Source: Marinobacter salinus (GTDB taxonomy: Bacteria; Pseudomonadota; Gammaproteobacteria; Pseudomonadales; Oleiphilaceae). Taken from it: a stretch of 64,000 nt of DNA. A program made the position numbers and the translations under genes. Every line of letters begins with the position of its first letter. Position 1 is the stretch's first letter. Location of the stretch: assembly GCF_001854125.1 (NCBI RefSeq), contig NZ_CP017715.1, positions 3,534,001 to 3,598,000 on the forward strand, given 5' to 3'. This document shows positions 55,744 through 64,000 of the stretch, piece by piece. The notes below the pieces were generated by a model, which saw nothing but the letters and a program-made list of their open reading frames with translations, did no database searches and was not told where the DNA came from.

Positions 55744-57526
55744 GGTTGGTAACGTCCTCGTGTCCGGCAAGGGGCAGTTCTATCCAGAAATTCGCACCCT
55801 GGTCATAGTAGTAGCCAATGTGGCCCTGCATGAGCGCGGCGAGCTCCCGGCAGATGGCAAGCCCAAGACCGGTACCTTTGGCTGATCGAGTGGTTCCCGC
55901 TTCAGCTTGGGAGAAGCGCTCGAACAGCCTTGAAACAAAGGCGTCCGGTACGCCATCACCGCTATCCCTGACAACGATTCTTGCGAAGCCTGGCCTGGCC
56001 TTTTCTGCCTGAACCAATACCCGCCCCTGTGCCGGTGAGAATTTGATGGCGTTGCTGATGAAGTTGTCCAGTATTTGTCTCAGGCGGTGCCCATCTGCGA
56101 CGACGGTGAGCTCCGGGTCACTGGTGCCGACTAACGATACCTGATGCTCGGTGGCCATGGTCTGATTTCCTGAAACGGCCGATTCGATGACGGGCTTCAA
56201 TGCCTGTGGCACCAGGGACAGGGCCATCTGGCCGGCGGACAGTTTGCTGATATCCAGAAGGTCTGAAATCAGCAGTTGCAGCCGCTCGCCGTTTCGAAGT
56301 GCCAGGCCGTTCATCGTTTTCGCCCGTTCGGGCAGGTCTCCGGCGGCACCGGACTCTATCAGTCGCAGTGCACCGTTCATGGATGTCAGGGGAGTACGAA
56401 GTTCGTGGCTGACATTGGAGACAAAGTGCTCTTTCATCTCGCTGATGGCATCCCGCTCATCCATCAGGCGATTGAAGGCCAGGGCAAGATTGCGGACTTC
56501 TCTGGGACCGCGGGGGTCCAGTCGTGCAGCTTTTGACGGATTTCGGACCATGTTTTCGATCTTGCGGGTCATGCGATCAAGAGGTTTGGTCGCTGAGCGG
56601 CTGATCAGCAGGCTGATTACAGCAATGATCATCGCTATGCCCAGACTGATTCCGAAAAAACGGAAAAAAGATTGCTGTGCCGGTGCTGTTGCCCATTCGT
56701 AAGGAACGGCGCGGACGAATTGCCACCCGAGTTTCTGAAGGTGGCTGGTGGCGTAAATGATTTCGCGACCATCGGGCCCCTTGATATGCCCAAAACTAAT
56801 CCCCGACAAGGCAGCATCAATCAATGGGTTTTCACCGGGTTCGGGCAAGGGCTTGATGCCTTCGCCCGAGGATGGTCCGCCCTCAACGTAAAGGAAATTG
56901 TCGGTATCAATGACGTTGAAAATGGCATCGTCGTTGGCGATCTCCCGGAGCATGTCTTTCGGAATGATGCTGGTTTTTCCGAGGTTGATTGTGCCGCCCA
57001 GAAAGCCGAGTAGATCGCCGTCATCCGTTTCTATGGGCGCGACAAACGAGAGCAGGGGGACCCCTGTGGTTCGGCCGATAATCGGTCGGCTAATGACTGG
57101 CTCGCGGGTTTTTATGGCCCTTTTGAAGTGCTGCCGATCGGCGTAATTGGTCCCGATACGGCCGGGGACAAAGAAGCTCTCTGCAATGGCGGTTGCCTTG
57201 TCGTCGAGCACCAGAATGCCGTCAGGAAACAGGGTCTTCAAAAGTCTCTGGCGGTCAAGCTGAACGGCGATTTCTTCAAGGGAGTGAAGTTTATGACCAT
57301 CGCTGAGCATGCTGGCCGAGTCCGAAAGAATATCCAGCTTTAGCTGCAGTTTCTGGTCAACTTCGGCCGAAATTCGCCTGGTTTCGTAGAGCTGTTGCTC
57401 GGTAAGAATGAATTCAAAATCTTCGACCAGAGCACTGTAGGCAATCAGCAATACAGAGCCGACAGTGGCAATGGTTCCGGCAAGTACGATCAGGGCAAGG
57501 CGTGTGCCCAGTGAAAATGAACGCAA
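55730..57526 (-). CDS. Sensor histidine kinase with CACHE-type periplasmic sensor
   Basis: TTG start at 57526 with AAGGAAG upstream; 598 residues. Membrane helices lie at about 10-30 and 285-305, with a double-CACHE-like periplasmic domain between (FVPGRIGTNYADRQHF, GTINLGKTS). HAMP (about 305-360), HisKA ([16 protein letters not shown]) and HATPase_c ([23 protein letters not shown]) follow. First gene of the three-kinase operon, divergent from the Hpt-GGDEF gene over a 95-bp intergenic region. Confidence 0.9.
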   Translation of the reverse strand: MRSFSLGTRLALIVLAGTIATVGSVLLIAYSALVEDFEFILTEQQLYETRRISAEVDQKLQLKLDILSDSASMLSDGHKLHSLEEIAVQLDRQRLLKTLFPDGILVLDDKATAIAESFFVPGRIGTNYADRQHFKRAIKTREPVISRPIIGRTTGVPLLSFVAPIETDDGDLLGFLGGTINLGKTSIIPKDMLREIANDDAIFNVIDTDNFLYVEGGPSSGEGIKPLPEPGENPLIDAALSGISFGHIKGPDGREIIYATSHLQKLGWQFVRAVPYEWATAPAQQSFFRFFGISLGIAMIIAVISLLISRSATKPLDRMTRKIENMVRNPSKAARLDPRGPREVRNLALAFNRLMDERDAISEMKEHFVSNVSHELRTPLTSMNGALRLIESGAAGDLPERAKTMNGLALRNGERLQLLISDLLDISKLSAGQMALSLVPQALKPVIESAVSGNQTMATEHQVSLVGTSDPELTVVADGHRLRQILDNFISNAIKFSPAQGRVLVQAEKARPGFARIVVRDSGDGVPDAFVSRLFERFSQAEAGTTRSAKGTGLGLAICRELAALMQGHIGYYYDQGANFWIELPLAGHEDVTNHANA

Positions 57527-57621
57527 ACCGACTTCCTTCTGGCTCTGGGGTTGAAATATCGCTTTGATCTGTGCCGGAGTCTGTCACAATCAGATCTTGA
57601 TCCAGATTACACTGAAGTGCC

Positions 57622-59313
57622 ATGGTTGAAGATAAAAATTCTGAAGTCGCGCGAAAACTTGAACTTCTGAAGCAGCGGTTCAAGGAAAAAGCCACAGCGG
57701 ACCTTGTTCAGTTGCAGGCCGCTTTGAAAAGGGTTCGTAGCGACACTGCTTTTGCGTCGGGTGACATCGCTGCCATTTACCAGTCCCTGCACCGGCTGGC
57801 GGGTTCTGCGGGAACCTTTGGCTATGGCGCACTCGGTGAAGAGGCGCGGCGTCTTGAGTTGGCAATCAAACCTTTGGCTGAAGCGTGCTCCGGTCGTTCG
57901 GCTGCCGGCATAGACAGAGCCGAATTTGACTCGATGGTGGGCGACTCGTTCGGTGCCGGGGTGATGCGCCTTGTCGAGTTCCTTGACCAGGAATCGAATG
58001 AGGCGGGGCCGGCAGACCTGTCGCTGACGCCCGGCATTGCCAGGAGACGCGAAGAGCCTTTGGTGCTGATTGCCGATCCTGACCGATCCCGGGCCGAGGA
58101 ACTCGCCCGGGATCTCGGGCTCCACGGTTTCCGAACGGTTGTTGAAGCCTCTATTGAAACGGCCGTCATAAGCCGCGCAGAAGCGCTGTCAGCTATCGTG
58201 GCGCGGGACTGGTTGATGTTCGGCGAGGGCGTCCGTCTCCAGGCACTCGATAGCGATTCAGCCGTAATATGCATTGGTTCAGAAGACTCTTTTTCCGAGC
58301 GTTATGGCCTGGCGGAACGGGGAGTTGACGGTTTCCTCTGCGAGCCTGTCGATGTGCCCCTTCTGGCTGATTATATAGAGCGACTCATTACCGAGCGTGA
58401 AGAGGGCGGGGCCGGCCGCGTGATGATCGTGGACGATGACCCCGAGTTGCTTGAGCACTATGGCCTGGTGCTGGAAGGGGGAGGGCTGGACGTCCGACGG
58501 GTTAATGATCCCGCAACCATACTGGGTGTGTTGTCTGAATTCCGGCCGGATATCGTCTTGATGGACATGCAAATGGGCCGGTTCAGCGGTATCAACCTGG
58601 CGCGCATGCTCCGTTTCGATCCTGAGTGGCTCGGTTTGCCAATCATATTTCTGTCTTCCGAGGAGGATCGGGAGTTTCAGGTTGAGGCTTTGTCCAAAGG
58701 CGGTGACGATTTTCTTACCAAACCGGTATCGGACGCCTTTTTGCTCAGAGCCGTGTCGGTCAGGTGTTACCGTGCCCGACAACTGGACAAACTGGCCTCC
58801 AGAGACAGCCTGACTGGGTTGTTAAAGCATTCTTTGGCAAAAGCGGAAATCCAGAAGGAACACGCCCGCTGTCTTCGCCTGAAACAGAACGCTGTCGTAG
58901 CCATGCTCGACCTGGACCACTTCAAGCAGGTAAATGATCGCTACGGACACCGGGCTGGTGATCTGGTAATCAAGGGCCTCGCCAGTCTTTTGCGCCACCG
59001 TTTGAGAAAATCCGATATTATCGGTCGTTACGGGGGCGAGGAATTTGTGGTGGCCCTGCCGGATTGCCCCATTGAGAACGCCCGTGCGGTGCTCCAGTCG
59101 ATTTGTGACCAGGTATCGCAGATAGCCTTTAACGGAGCAGGTCAGGAGTTTACTGTGACGTTGAGTGTGGGGCTTGCGCCTCTAGATCAGTATGCTACCA
59201 GCGGCGACGCCATTGAGGCCGCTGACCAGGCGCTATACCGTCGCAAGCAGAACGGGCGAAACGGCGTTGCCGCAAGCACTGATCCGTCAGAAAAGTCAGG
59301 GGGCCGCGGCTGA
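57622..59313 (+). CDS. Hpt-REC-REC-GGDEF phosphorelay diguanylate cyclase
   Basis: The 563-residue protein has an Hpt domain with His57 (SLHRLAGSAG) and a degenerate receiver (about 145-255, the invariant Lys replaced in FLCEPVD). A complete receiver follows (about 270-390: VDDDPE, phospho-Asp in LMDMQMG, Lys in LTKPVS), then GGDEF with active YGGEEF (about 400-550). An Hpt and a REC together let it both receive and pass on phosphate; the output would be cyclic-di-GMP synthesis. Confidence 0.92.
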   Translation: MVEDKNSEVARKLELLKQRFKEKATADLVQLQAALKRVRSDTAFASGDIAAIYQSLHRLAGSAGTFGYGALGEEARRLELAIKPLAEACSGRSAAGIDRAEFDSMVGDSFGAGVMRLVEFLDQESNEAGPADLSLTPGIARRREEPLVLIADPDRSRAEELARDLGLHGFRTVVEASIETAVISRAEALSAIVARDWLMFGEGVRLQALDSDSAVICIGSEDSFSERYGLAERGVDGFLCEPVDVPLLADYIERLITEREEGGAGRVMIVDDDPELLEHYGLVLEGGGLDVRRVNDPATILGVLSEFRPDIVLMDMQMGRFSGINLARMLRFDPEWLGLPIIFLSSEEDREFQVEALSKGGDDFLTKPVSDAFLLRAVSVRCYRARQLDKLASRDSLTGLLKHSLAKAEIQKEHARCLRLKQNAVVAMLDLDHFKQVNDRYGHRAGDLVIKGLASLLRHRLRKSDIIGRYGGEEFVVALPDCPIENARAVLQSICDQVSQIAFNGAGQEFTVTLSVGLAPLDQYATSGDAIEAADQALYRRKQNGRNGVAASTDPSEKSGGRG

Positions 59314-59316
59314 GTT

Positions 59317-60489
59317 ATGGATGCCCTGATTGTTGAAGACGATGATTTGATGGCAGACCTGTTGGAGACCGTTGTCGCGGGCCTTCACCCCGCCATGACC
59401 GTCCGGAAGGTGCCGGATGTCCGGCAAGCGATGGAGAGCTTGCGCTGGAAAAATCCGGGACTGCTTGTCGTTGACTGGAATCTTCCTGATGGCTCCGGCC
59501 TGGAGGTTATCCGAGAGGTCCGGGCGAATGACAAGGACATTCCTGTTGTCATGATTTCCGGTCGCGCCGACCGGGAATCCATTCTCAAGGCTGCGCATTA
59601 TGGGATCAACGGGTACATCAGCAAGCCCTTCAAGGTCGAGATGCTGCATGAAAGACTGATCGAAATGATTGGCAAGGCTCTGCCGGAGGGACCGGTGTGT
59701 TCGCTGTCGGAGATGCTGTCCGGAGGCTTGGAGACTGTTATTCAACTGCCGGCAAAGACTGATGCAGCGAGTGTTCTGGCGCTCATGGCACGCTCGGACG
59801 AGTTGTCCGCAGCGCATTTGGCAGAGCGCTGGCAGACGGATGCCTCTGTGTGTGCCCGTTTGCTGGATGTTGCCAACCGGTCGTCTTTTCGCCGCACTGG
59901 CGAACCGGTGGCGAATGTTCGTGACGCCATCTCCTCTATGGGGGTACCTATGGCGCTGAATCAGGGGCTTGCCCTCTCGCTGGATGTTGGTGCAGCGTTT
60001 TCGTCCAGCCTGCTCTCCGAATGTGCGGCGGTTTATCAGAAACAGGCGGAATGCGCGGCCGCTGAGGTTCATAGAGTCGCTCTTGCGCTTGGCAAAAGGG
60101 CAACGCCGTTTTTTACGGCTGGTTTGCTTAGCCGAATGGGTGAGCTTGCTGTTTTGAAGGTGATGGATCAATACCTGAGGCAGGGCGGTGAGCTGACACA
60201 AAACGAGGTGGATCAGGGTATCCGGGATTGGGCTCAACCCTATGGCAACCGGCTGAAAGTCCAGTGGCGTCTGCCTCTGGAGCTTAGGCAGCTGATCGGT
60301 GCGGTGCATTATCTGTCCCGGGAAAACGTTACCCAGGATCGTTTGATCATGAGGGCCGGTGCCTTGCTCGCCAGTACCGAGGGTCAGAGTCCCGAGTGTG
60401 GAAGGTTATTGCGGCAGCTTGGCCTGGAAGAATGGTCGAGCTCAATGAATCAACAGGGAAGTCAGGATGATGGCGGGACAGATGGCTGA
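59317..60489 (+). CDS. Response regulator with HDOD output domain
   Basis: The 390-residue protein has a receiver (VEDDD, phospho-Asp in LVVDWNLPDGSG, Lys in ISKPFK) followed by an HDOD domain (about 140-345). HDOD domains are non-catalytic relatives of HD hydrolases that act as signalling scaffolds. It starts three bases after the Hpt-GGDEF gene and its 3' end overlaps the next regulator by 23 bp, so the three are one operon. Confidence 0.9.
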   Translation: MDALIVEDDDLMADLLETVVAGLHPAMTVRKVPDVRQAMESLRWKNPGLLVVDWNLPDGSGLEVIREVRANDKDIPVVMISGRADRESILKAAHYGINGYISKPFKVEMLHERLIEMIGKALPEGPVCSLSEMLSGGLETVIQLPAKTDAASVLALMARSDELSAAHLAERWQTDASVCARLLDVANRSSFRRTGEPVANVRDAISSMGVPMALNQGLALSLDVGAAFSSSLLSECAAVYQKQAECAAAEVHRVALALGKRATPFFTAGLLSRMGELAVLKVMDQYLRQGGELTQNEVDQGIRDWAQPYGNRLKVQWRLPLELRQLIGAVHYLSRENVTQDRLIMRAGALLASTEGQSPECGRLLRQLGLEEWSSSMNQQGSQDDGGTDG

Positions 60490-60895
60490 GTTAGACGATT
60501 CGCTTCAGCGGATCATGCTGGTTGAGGACGAAGAGGACATACGAGCCGTCGCCGAACTGGCGCTTGAGGCGGTTGGCGGATTTATTCTGAAAACCTGTCC
60601 ATCCGGACAAAGTGCTTTGGATGCCATTGAAACGTTTCGTCCGCAGCTGATTCTGCTCGATGTGATGATGCCCGGGATGGATGGGCCAACCACCCTTCAG
60701 GCCATTCGTCAGTGCCCGGACTTCGCGAGGACGCCCGCAGTTTTCATGACAGCCAAGGTTCAGCCTGAGGAAGTTGACGGGTATTTGGCACAGGGTGCTG
60801 CCGACGTGATACCCAAGCCCTTTGATCCGATGGCGTTGTCGGACAGGATTCGCGAGATTTGGCATGCTCTGGACCCTGGCATCCGTTCAGACTGA
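60467..60895 (+). CDS. Single-domain response regulator
   Basis: A 142-residue stand-alone receiver: acidic EDEED, phospho-Asp in ILLDVMMPGMDGP, Thr in FMTAK and Lys in IPKPFDP. It lacks an output domain, so it may act like CheY/Spo0F and shuttle phosphate or bind a partner. An in-frame ATG five codons downstream (MAELDDS) is an alternative start. Confidence 0.88.
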   Translation: MMAGQMAELDDSLQRIMLVEDEEDIRAVAELALEAVGGFILKTCPSGQSALDAIETFRPQLILLDVMMPGMDGPTTLQAIRQCPDFARTPAVFMTAKVQPEEVDGYLAQGAADVIPKPFDPMALSDRIREIWHALDPGIRSD

Positions 60896-60982
60896 CGCCT
60901 GTTCCTCCGGTTGCACTGGTGTCAACACAGCCGATTCGGTTAATCTGTGGCAAATGTTCCACCAGGATTTTCGAGGCCCACC

Positions 60983-61303
60983 ATGTCGTCTGTACCTTCC
61001 CGGGATGAGCTGAAAGCAAAGCTTAATCTGGAAACCTCCCGCATTCACTGGCATGACCTGCAAACCTATTTTGCTCGTGGCCAGGTCGTTCGCGTAGCTC
61101 CGGAGCTTGATATCCTGGAGGTGGCGGCTGAACTGGCTTCGGATAATAAAACGCGCTTTCAGCAATGGATGCAGGAAAGCAAGGTCGGCGATGTCGCTGC
61201 CGACCTTGCTCAAGCCTGGTACGACCGCAATGCGGAGTTATGGGCCGTAGTGATTGCACCCTGGGTGCTGGTTCAGGATCGGTCGGGTCGTGTTCTCCAT
61301 TGA
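60983..61303 (+). CDS. DUF2288 family protein
   Basis: The 106-residue soluble protein has the DUF2288 pattern TSRIHWHDLQTYFARGQVV and APELDILEVAAELASD. Function unknown; widespread in proteobacteria as a single-copy small gene. The ATG at 60983 is used because homologues begin shortly before the SRIHW block. Confidence 0.82.
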   Translation: MSSVPSRDELKAKLNLETSRIHWHDLQTYFARGQVVRVAPELDILEVAAELASDNKTRFQQWMQESKVGDVAADLAQAWYDRNAELWAVVIAPWVLVQDRSGRVLH

Positions 61304-61321
61304 TTTTGAGGGGTGGTGGTC

Positions 61322-61693
61322 ATGAACCTGCACTATTTTCATGGTCGCGGGCCCTTTAAGGCTTTGGTGATGGTTCGGGGTGGTTACCGCCTGGAGCTTT
61401 TTATCAAGCCTGTGGGAGAGGATGCCTGGGCACTGGTAGCGCTCAATGGCCCGGATCGAGGCCAACCGGAGCGTCAGCATTGCCAGGGACCCTGGAAAAC
61501 TCTGGCCCGGGCTGAGTCGATATTGCGAAGTACAGCCGGCGCTCTTATGGGCAATGGTTATGAACCCTGCCCTTCTGACCATGTAGTCTGGTCAGTAACG
61601 GCGCAGAGGCTGGCGCGTTCCATTAGCAGCGATCCGGCTCCCGGACCCTATCCGGAAGTGCTCAGCCCTGACCAGTTTGACCCCCTCGTCTGA
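61322..61693 (+). CDS. Hypothetical protein, 123 residues
   Basis: Starts at ATG 61322, with GAGGGG eight bases before. MNLHYFHGRGPFKALVMVRG then a beta-rich part with no signal peptide; two Cys. I recognise no family. Its 3' end comes within 30 bp of the next gene's start, suggesting cotranscription. Confidence 0.6.
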   Translation: MNLHYFHGRGPFKALVMVRGGYRLELFIKPVGEDAWALVALNGPDRGQPERQHCQGPWKTLARAESILRSTAGALMGNGYEPCPSDHVVWSVTAQRLARSISSDPAPGPYPEVLSPDQFDPLV

Positions 61694-61721
61694 TTCCCCG
61701 TTTCCTTTTGTTGAGGATATT

Positions 61722-62630
61722 ATGCTGACCGGCGCATTGCTCATTCTTGCCCCATTGTTTTTGGGATTTGCACTGGCCCTACAGAATCGTCGCTTACTGA
61801 CGATTGTTCACCACTCGGTGGAAGGTCTGGTTTACTTCATACTCGCGTTGTTGGGGTTGGGACTGGGGCAGATGGAAGGGCTGACCGCTCAGCTCAGTGG
61901 AATGGCAACCCAGGTGCTGGCACTGGTGGTCGTGTTGTTTATCGCCAACATGGCGGGCCTGTGGCTGTTCCATCGATGGCAGCCCATGGCCAGGGAGGAA
62001 AGCCTGGCCAACGTCAGCCCTGGTTACCTGCGACTCTTCATGGCGGGGCTTAAGCCCACGCTGGCGGTTATGGTGGGGGTGTTGGCTGGCTATCTGTTGC
62101 TGCCACCCTTGCCCATGACTGAAGATCTGGCCACCTGGTCCCTGATGCTTTTGCTGTTCCTTATTGGCCTCCAGCTCCGGAATGCCGGCCTCTCCTTGCG
62201 CAAACTGCTCATGAACCGACAGGGTCTCGGGATTGCGTTGGCCCTGACCATCAGCTCCCTGGCTGCGGGTGCTCTATTAATCCCTGTACTGGCGTTACCC
62301 TGGCACGATGTGCTGGCGCTGGCGTCCGGTTTCGGTTGGTACTCCCTGTCCGGAATCGTCATTGGAGAGGCCCTGGGGCCTGCCTGGGGCGGTGTTGCCT
62401 TCTTGAACGACGTGTTGAGGGAGATCATCGCACTGGCAATCATTCCACTATTGATTGCCGCTCGCCCAGCCATGGCCATTGGCTATGGTGGCGCCACTGC
62501 CATGGACTTCACCCTGCCGGTTATCCGCAACAGCGGCGGACTGGCGTGTGTCCCTGTCGCGATTGCCTCGGGTTTCCTGTTGTCATTCCTGTCGCCGGTG
62601 CTAATGGCGGTATTCCTGTCCTTGGGATAA
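61722..62630 (+). CDS. lysO: LysO-type lysine/amino acid exporter
   Basis: From ATG 61722 (GAGGAT upstream) there are 302 residues with about eight membrane helices. The characteristic segments are GFGWYSLSGIVIGEALGP and MDFTLPVIRNSGG. E. coli LysO (YbjE) exports lysine; specificity here is inferred from family likeness only. Confidence 0.82.
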   Translation: MLTGALLILAPLFLGFALALQNRRLLTIVHHSVEGLVYFILALLGLGLGQMEGLTAQLSGMATQVLALVVVLFIANMAGLWLFHRWQPMAREESLANVSPGYLRLFMAGLKPTLAVMVGVLAGYLLLPPLPMTEDLATWSLMLLLFLIGLQLRNAGLSLRKLLMNRQGLGIALALTISSLAAGALLIPVLALPWHDVLALASGFGWYSLSGIVIGEALGPAWGGVAFLNDVLREIIALAIIPLLIAARPAMAIGYGGATAMDFTLPVIRNSGGLACVPVAIASGFLLSFLSPVLMAVFLSLG

Positions 62631-62731
62631 TTTGCCGCAAGGCAATTCAAGCTGCGGTTTTATCGGTAAGATGGCACTATACGTTCAAGTTTATGAAGAA
62701 AAGTTAACTCAGGAAGTGCCAGGGAGCCTGG

Positions 62732-63691
62732 ATGCATCGCCGTTCTTTCCTCGGATTATCCATTGCTGCGGGTATCACCATCGCCGGTGTGGGTGGGTGT
62801 GGGCGATCCCGGCCGCTTTATGTTGGGGTACATCCCTGGATTGGCTATGAACCGCTCTATCTGGCTGAAGAGTTCGGTTGGTTGCCCGCATCGGTCAGTC
62901 TGGTAAAGGGCGTTACAGCCGTTGACTCAATGTCGGGTCTGTTGGACGGAACGCTTGATGGCGCGGCCCTGACTCTTGATGAGGCTCTCAGGGTTCAGGA
63001 TGACGGACTGGATATCGTGGTGGTTGCTGTGGCGGACGTATCCGCGGGTGCCGATGTTATGATGGTCCAGCCTGCGATTAGCGAATTGTCAGGACTTAGG
63101 GGGCTGCGGATTGCGGTTGAGCTCTCCGGGGTTTCGGGGATTATGTTGTTAAAAATCCTGGAACGTGCAGGGCTCAGCCGTGACGACATTACTGAGGTGA
63201 GCCTGCCGGTGAGTCAGCATCTGGACGCCTGGAAGCGCGGCGAAGTCGATGCCTCCGTCTGTTACGAACCGCTTGCTTCAAGGCTTGAGAGCCTTGGTGC
63301 CGTCAGGCTTTTCGACAGTAGCGACATACCGGAGACCATCTTCGATGTTCTGGTGGTCACCCGGGCAGTGGCGGACAACAATCCGGATGCGGTCAGGGCC
63401 TTTTTGGTTGCCCATTTCTCCGGGATGCGGCACCTGGTGCGCAGCCGGCATGACTCTGTTTACCGAGTTGCCAGTCGGCAGAACACCCCGCGCGCAGCGG
63501 TTGAGCGTGCGCTGGCCAACGTCATGCTTCCGGATCTCGCGGCCAATCAGCGCTATCTTGCTGCAGCGGGAAGGTTGGAAACCGTGGCGTTTGTTCTTGG
63601 CCGGATGATGGTCGATGAGGGGATGATCTCCGAACTACCCGACGCCCGTAGACTCTGTGATCCATCGTTCTTGCCCCGGAGCGTGTCTTGA
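62732..63691 (+). CDS. NMT1/THI5-like substrate-binding lipoprotein
   Basis: The 319-residue protein has an N-terminal export signal with an RRSF stretch and a lipobox-like VGGC at about residue 20-23. It carries a type 2 periplasmic binding fold: VGVHPWIGYEPLYLAEEFG and VCYEPLASRL are typical of the nitrate/sulfonate/taurine or NMT1/THI5 group. It overlaps the next gene by four bases (63688-63691), so it probably feeds a sensor rather than a transporter, since no permease is beside it. Confidence 0.82.
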   Translation: MHRRSFLGLSIAAGITIAGVGGCGRSRPLYVGVHPWIGYEPLYLAEEFGWLPASVSLVKGVTAVDSMSGLLDGTLDGAALTLDEALRVQDDGLDIVVVAVADVSAGADVMMVQPAISELSGLRGLRIAVELSGVSGIMLLKILERAGLSRDDITEVSLPVSQHLDAWKRGEVDASVCYEPLASRLESLGAVRLFDSSDIPETIFDVLVVTRAVADNNPDAVRAFLVAHFSGMRHLVRSRHDSVYRVASRQNTPRAAVERALANVMLPDLAANQRYLAAAGRLETVAFVLGRMMVDEGMISELPDARRLCDPSFLPRSVS

Positions 63692-64000
63692 GAGCGATCT
63701 TTTCCCGGTTGGCACTGATTCCCCTTTTGCTTGGGAGCCTGCTGGCGCCCCCAGTGGTCGCTGCGGACGACCTCCTGACGTTTGGTGTTTTTGCATACCG
63801 TCCTGATTACATCATGCGTGAGCGCTATCAACCCCTGGCTACCTATTTGTCCACGAAGATCGGCCAGGAAGTTCAGCTTGAGATTCTCGCCCAGGAGGAC
63901 ATGAATCGGGCGCTTGCCGCCAACCGACTGGATTTTTTTCTGACAAATCCGAGTCATTTCCTGGTTATTCGCAGTGAGAGAAGCCTGACCGGTGTCCTTG
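63688..64000 (+). CDS. PhnD-like periplasmic binding protein, 3' truncated by window
   Basis: A TTG start overlaps the stop of the preceding gene (TTGA). The visible 104 residues contain a signal peptide (LALIPLLLGSLLAPPVVA) and then FGVFAYRPDYIMRERYQPLATYL, the start of a PhnD/phosphonate-type binding domain. Such domains often form the sensor of a histidine kinase. The gene continues beyond the right edge. Confidence 0.75.
   Translation, partial: MRAIFSRLALIPLLLGSLLAPPVVAADDLLTFGVFAYRPDYIMRERYQPLATYLSTKIGQEVQLEILAQEDMNRALAANRLDFFLTNPSHFLVIRSERSLTGVL

Noticed and set aside
59296..60309. 337-codon minus-strand frame opposite the HDOD regulator
   Set aside because: Overlaps the plus-strand REC-HDOD gene, which has intact motifs and operon spacing.
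1..64000. tRNA, rRNA, CRISPR or prophage genes
   Set aside because: By reading I saw no T-loop consensus, no repeat-spacer pattern and no phage structural genes; a computed scan could still find a tRNA.

Overview
The window looks like a chromosomal segment of a marine gammaproteobacterium, most likely Marinobacter or a close relative. This is an inference from three things: the moderately high GC outside one island; the conserved order ftsY-ftsE-ftsX-rpoH; and a proteobacterial dedicated sortase locus, a family named from marine proteobacteria. I saw no rRNA, tRNA, prophage or CRISPR array.

Layout. 1-14.7 kb is housekeeping: the first codons of a probable hslO, hslR, a GMP/IMP nucleotidase, mutM, a fatty acid desaturase, rsmD, ftsYEX-rpoH, a tartronate-semialdehyde-reductase/hydroxypyruvate-isomerase pair, an OmpR-type two-component pair and greB. 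An unannotated structured transcript with its own terminator may lie at about 13.29-13.48 kb. At 14.7-20.2 kb come a free-standing integron-integrase-like core-binding domain, an acyl-CoA-binding protein, a FIST-PAS-GGDEF-EAL protein and an OmpA-family protein with a duplicated N-terminal module.

20.3-23.7 kb is an AT-richer island that I read as a three-cassette integron array without an integrase gene. All three genes (a glutathione S-transferase-like protein, a P-loop ATPase with a zinc ribbon, and a membrane/coiled-coil protein) lie on the minus strand. Each is followed by an attC-like site of 84-88 bp with matching core-site sequences. This is the most unusual part of the window. The ATPase and membrane protein are unfamiliar to me and are candidates for a new accessory (perhaps defence) function, which is untested.

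24.1-35 kb holds a YdcH-like gene behind a good Anr/FNR-type promoter, a glycerophosphodiesterase, cysK, a three-sensor GGDEF protein, trxC, a DUF815 ATPase, a PEP-CTERM protein and a DUF3422 protein. 33.4-39.1 kb is the sortase locus: kinase PdsS, regulator PdsR, a VIT/vWA target and a class GN sortase, with no PdsO seen. 39.1-50.9 kb carries plsC, small membrane proteins, a rhomboid protease, a zinc-finger membrane protein, an ABC exporter, a chemotaxis receptor and acnA.

51-60.9 kb is a signalling block. Three related hybrid-sensor kinases face a divergent operon of Hpt-REC-REC-GGDEF, REC-HDOD and a lone REC protein, suggesting a multi-input phosphorelay ending in cyclic-di-GMP. The right end holds small conserved proteins, a LysO-type exporter, an NMT1/THI5-like binding lipoprotein and the start of a PhnD-like protein cut by the window edge. 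Cyclic-di-GMP proteins recur through the window, consistent with a surface- or biofilm-adapted lifestyle.
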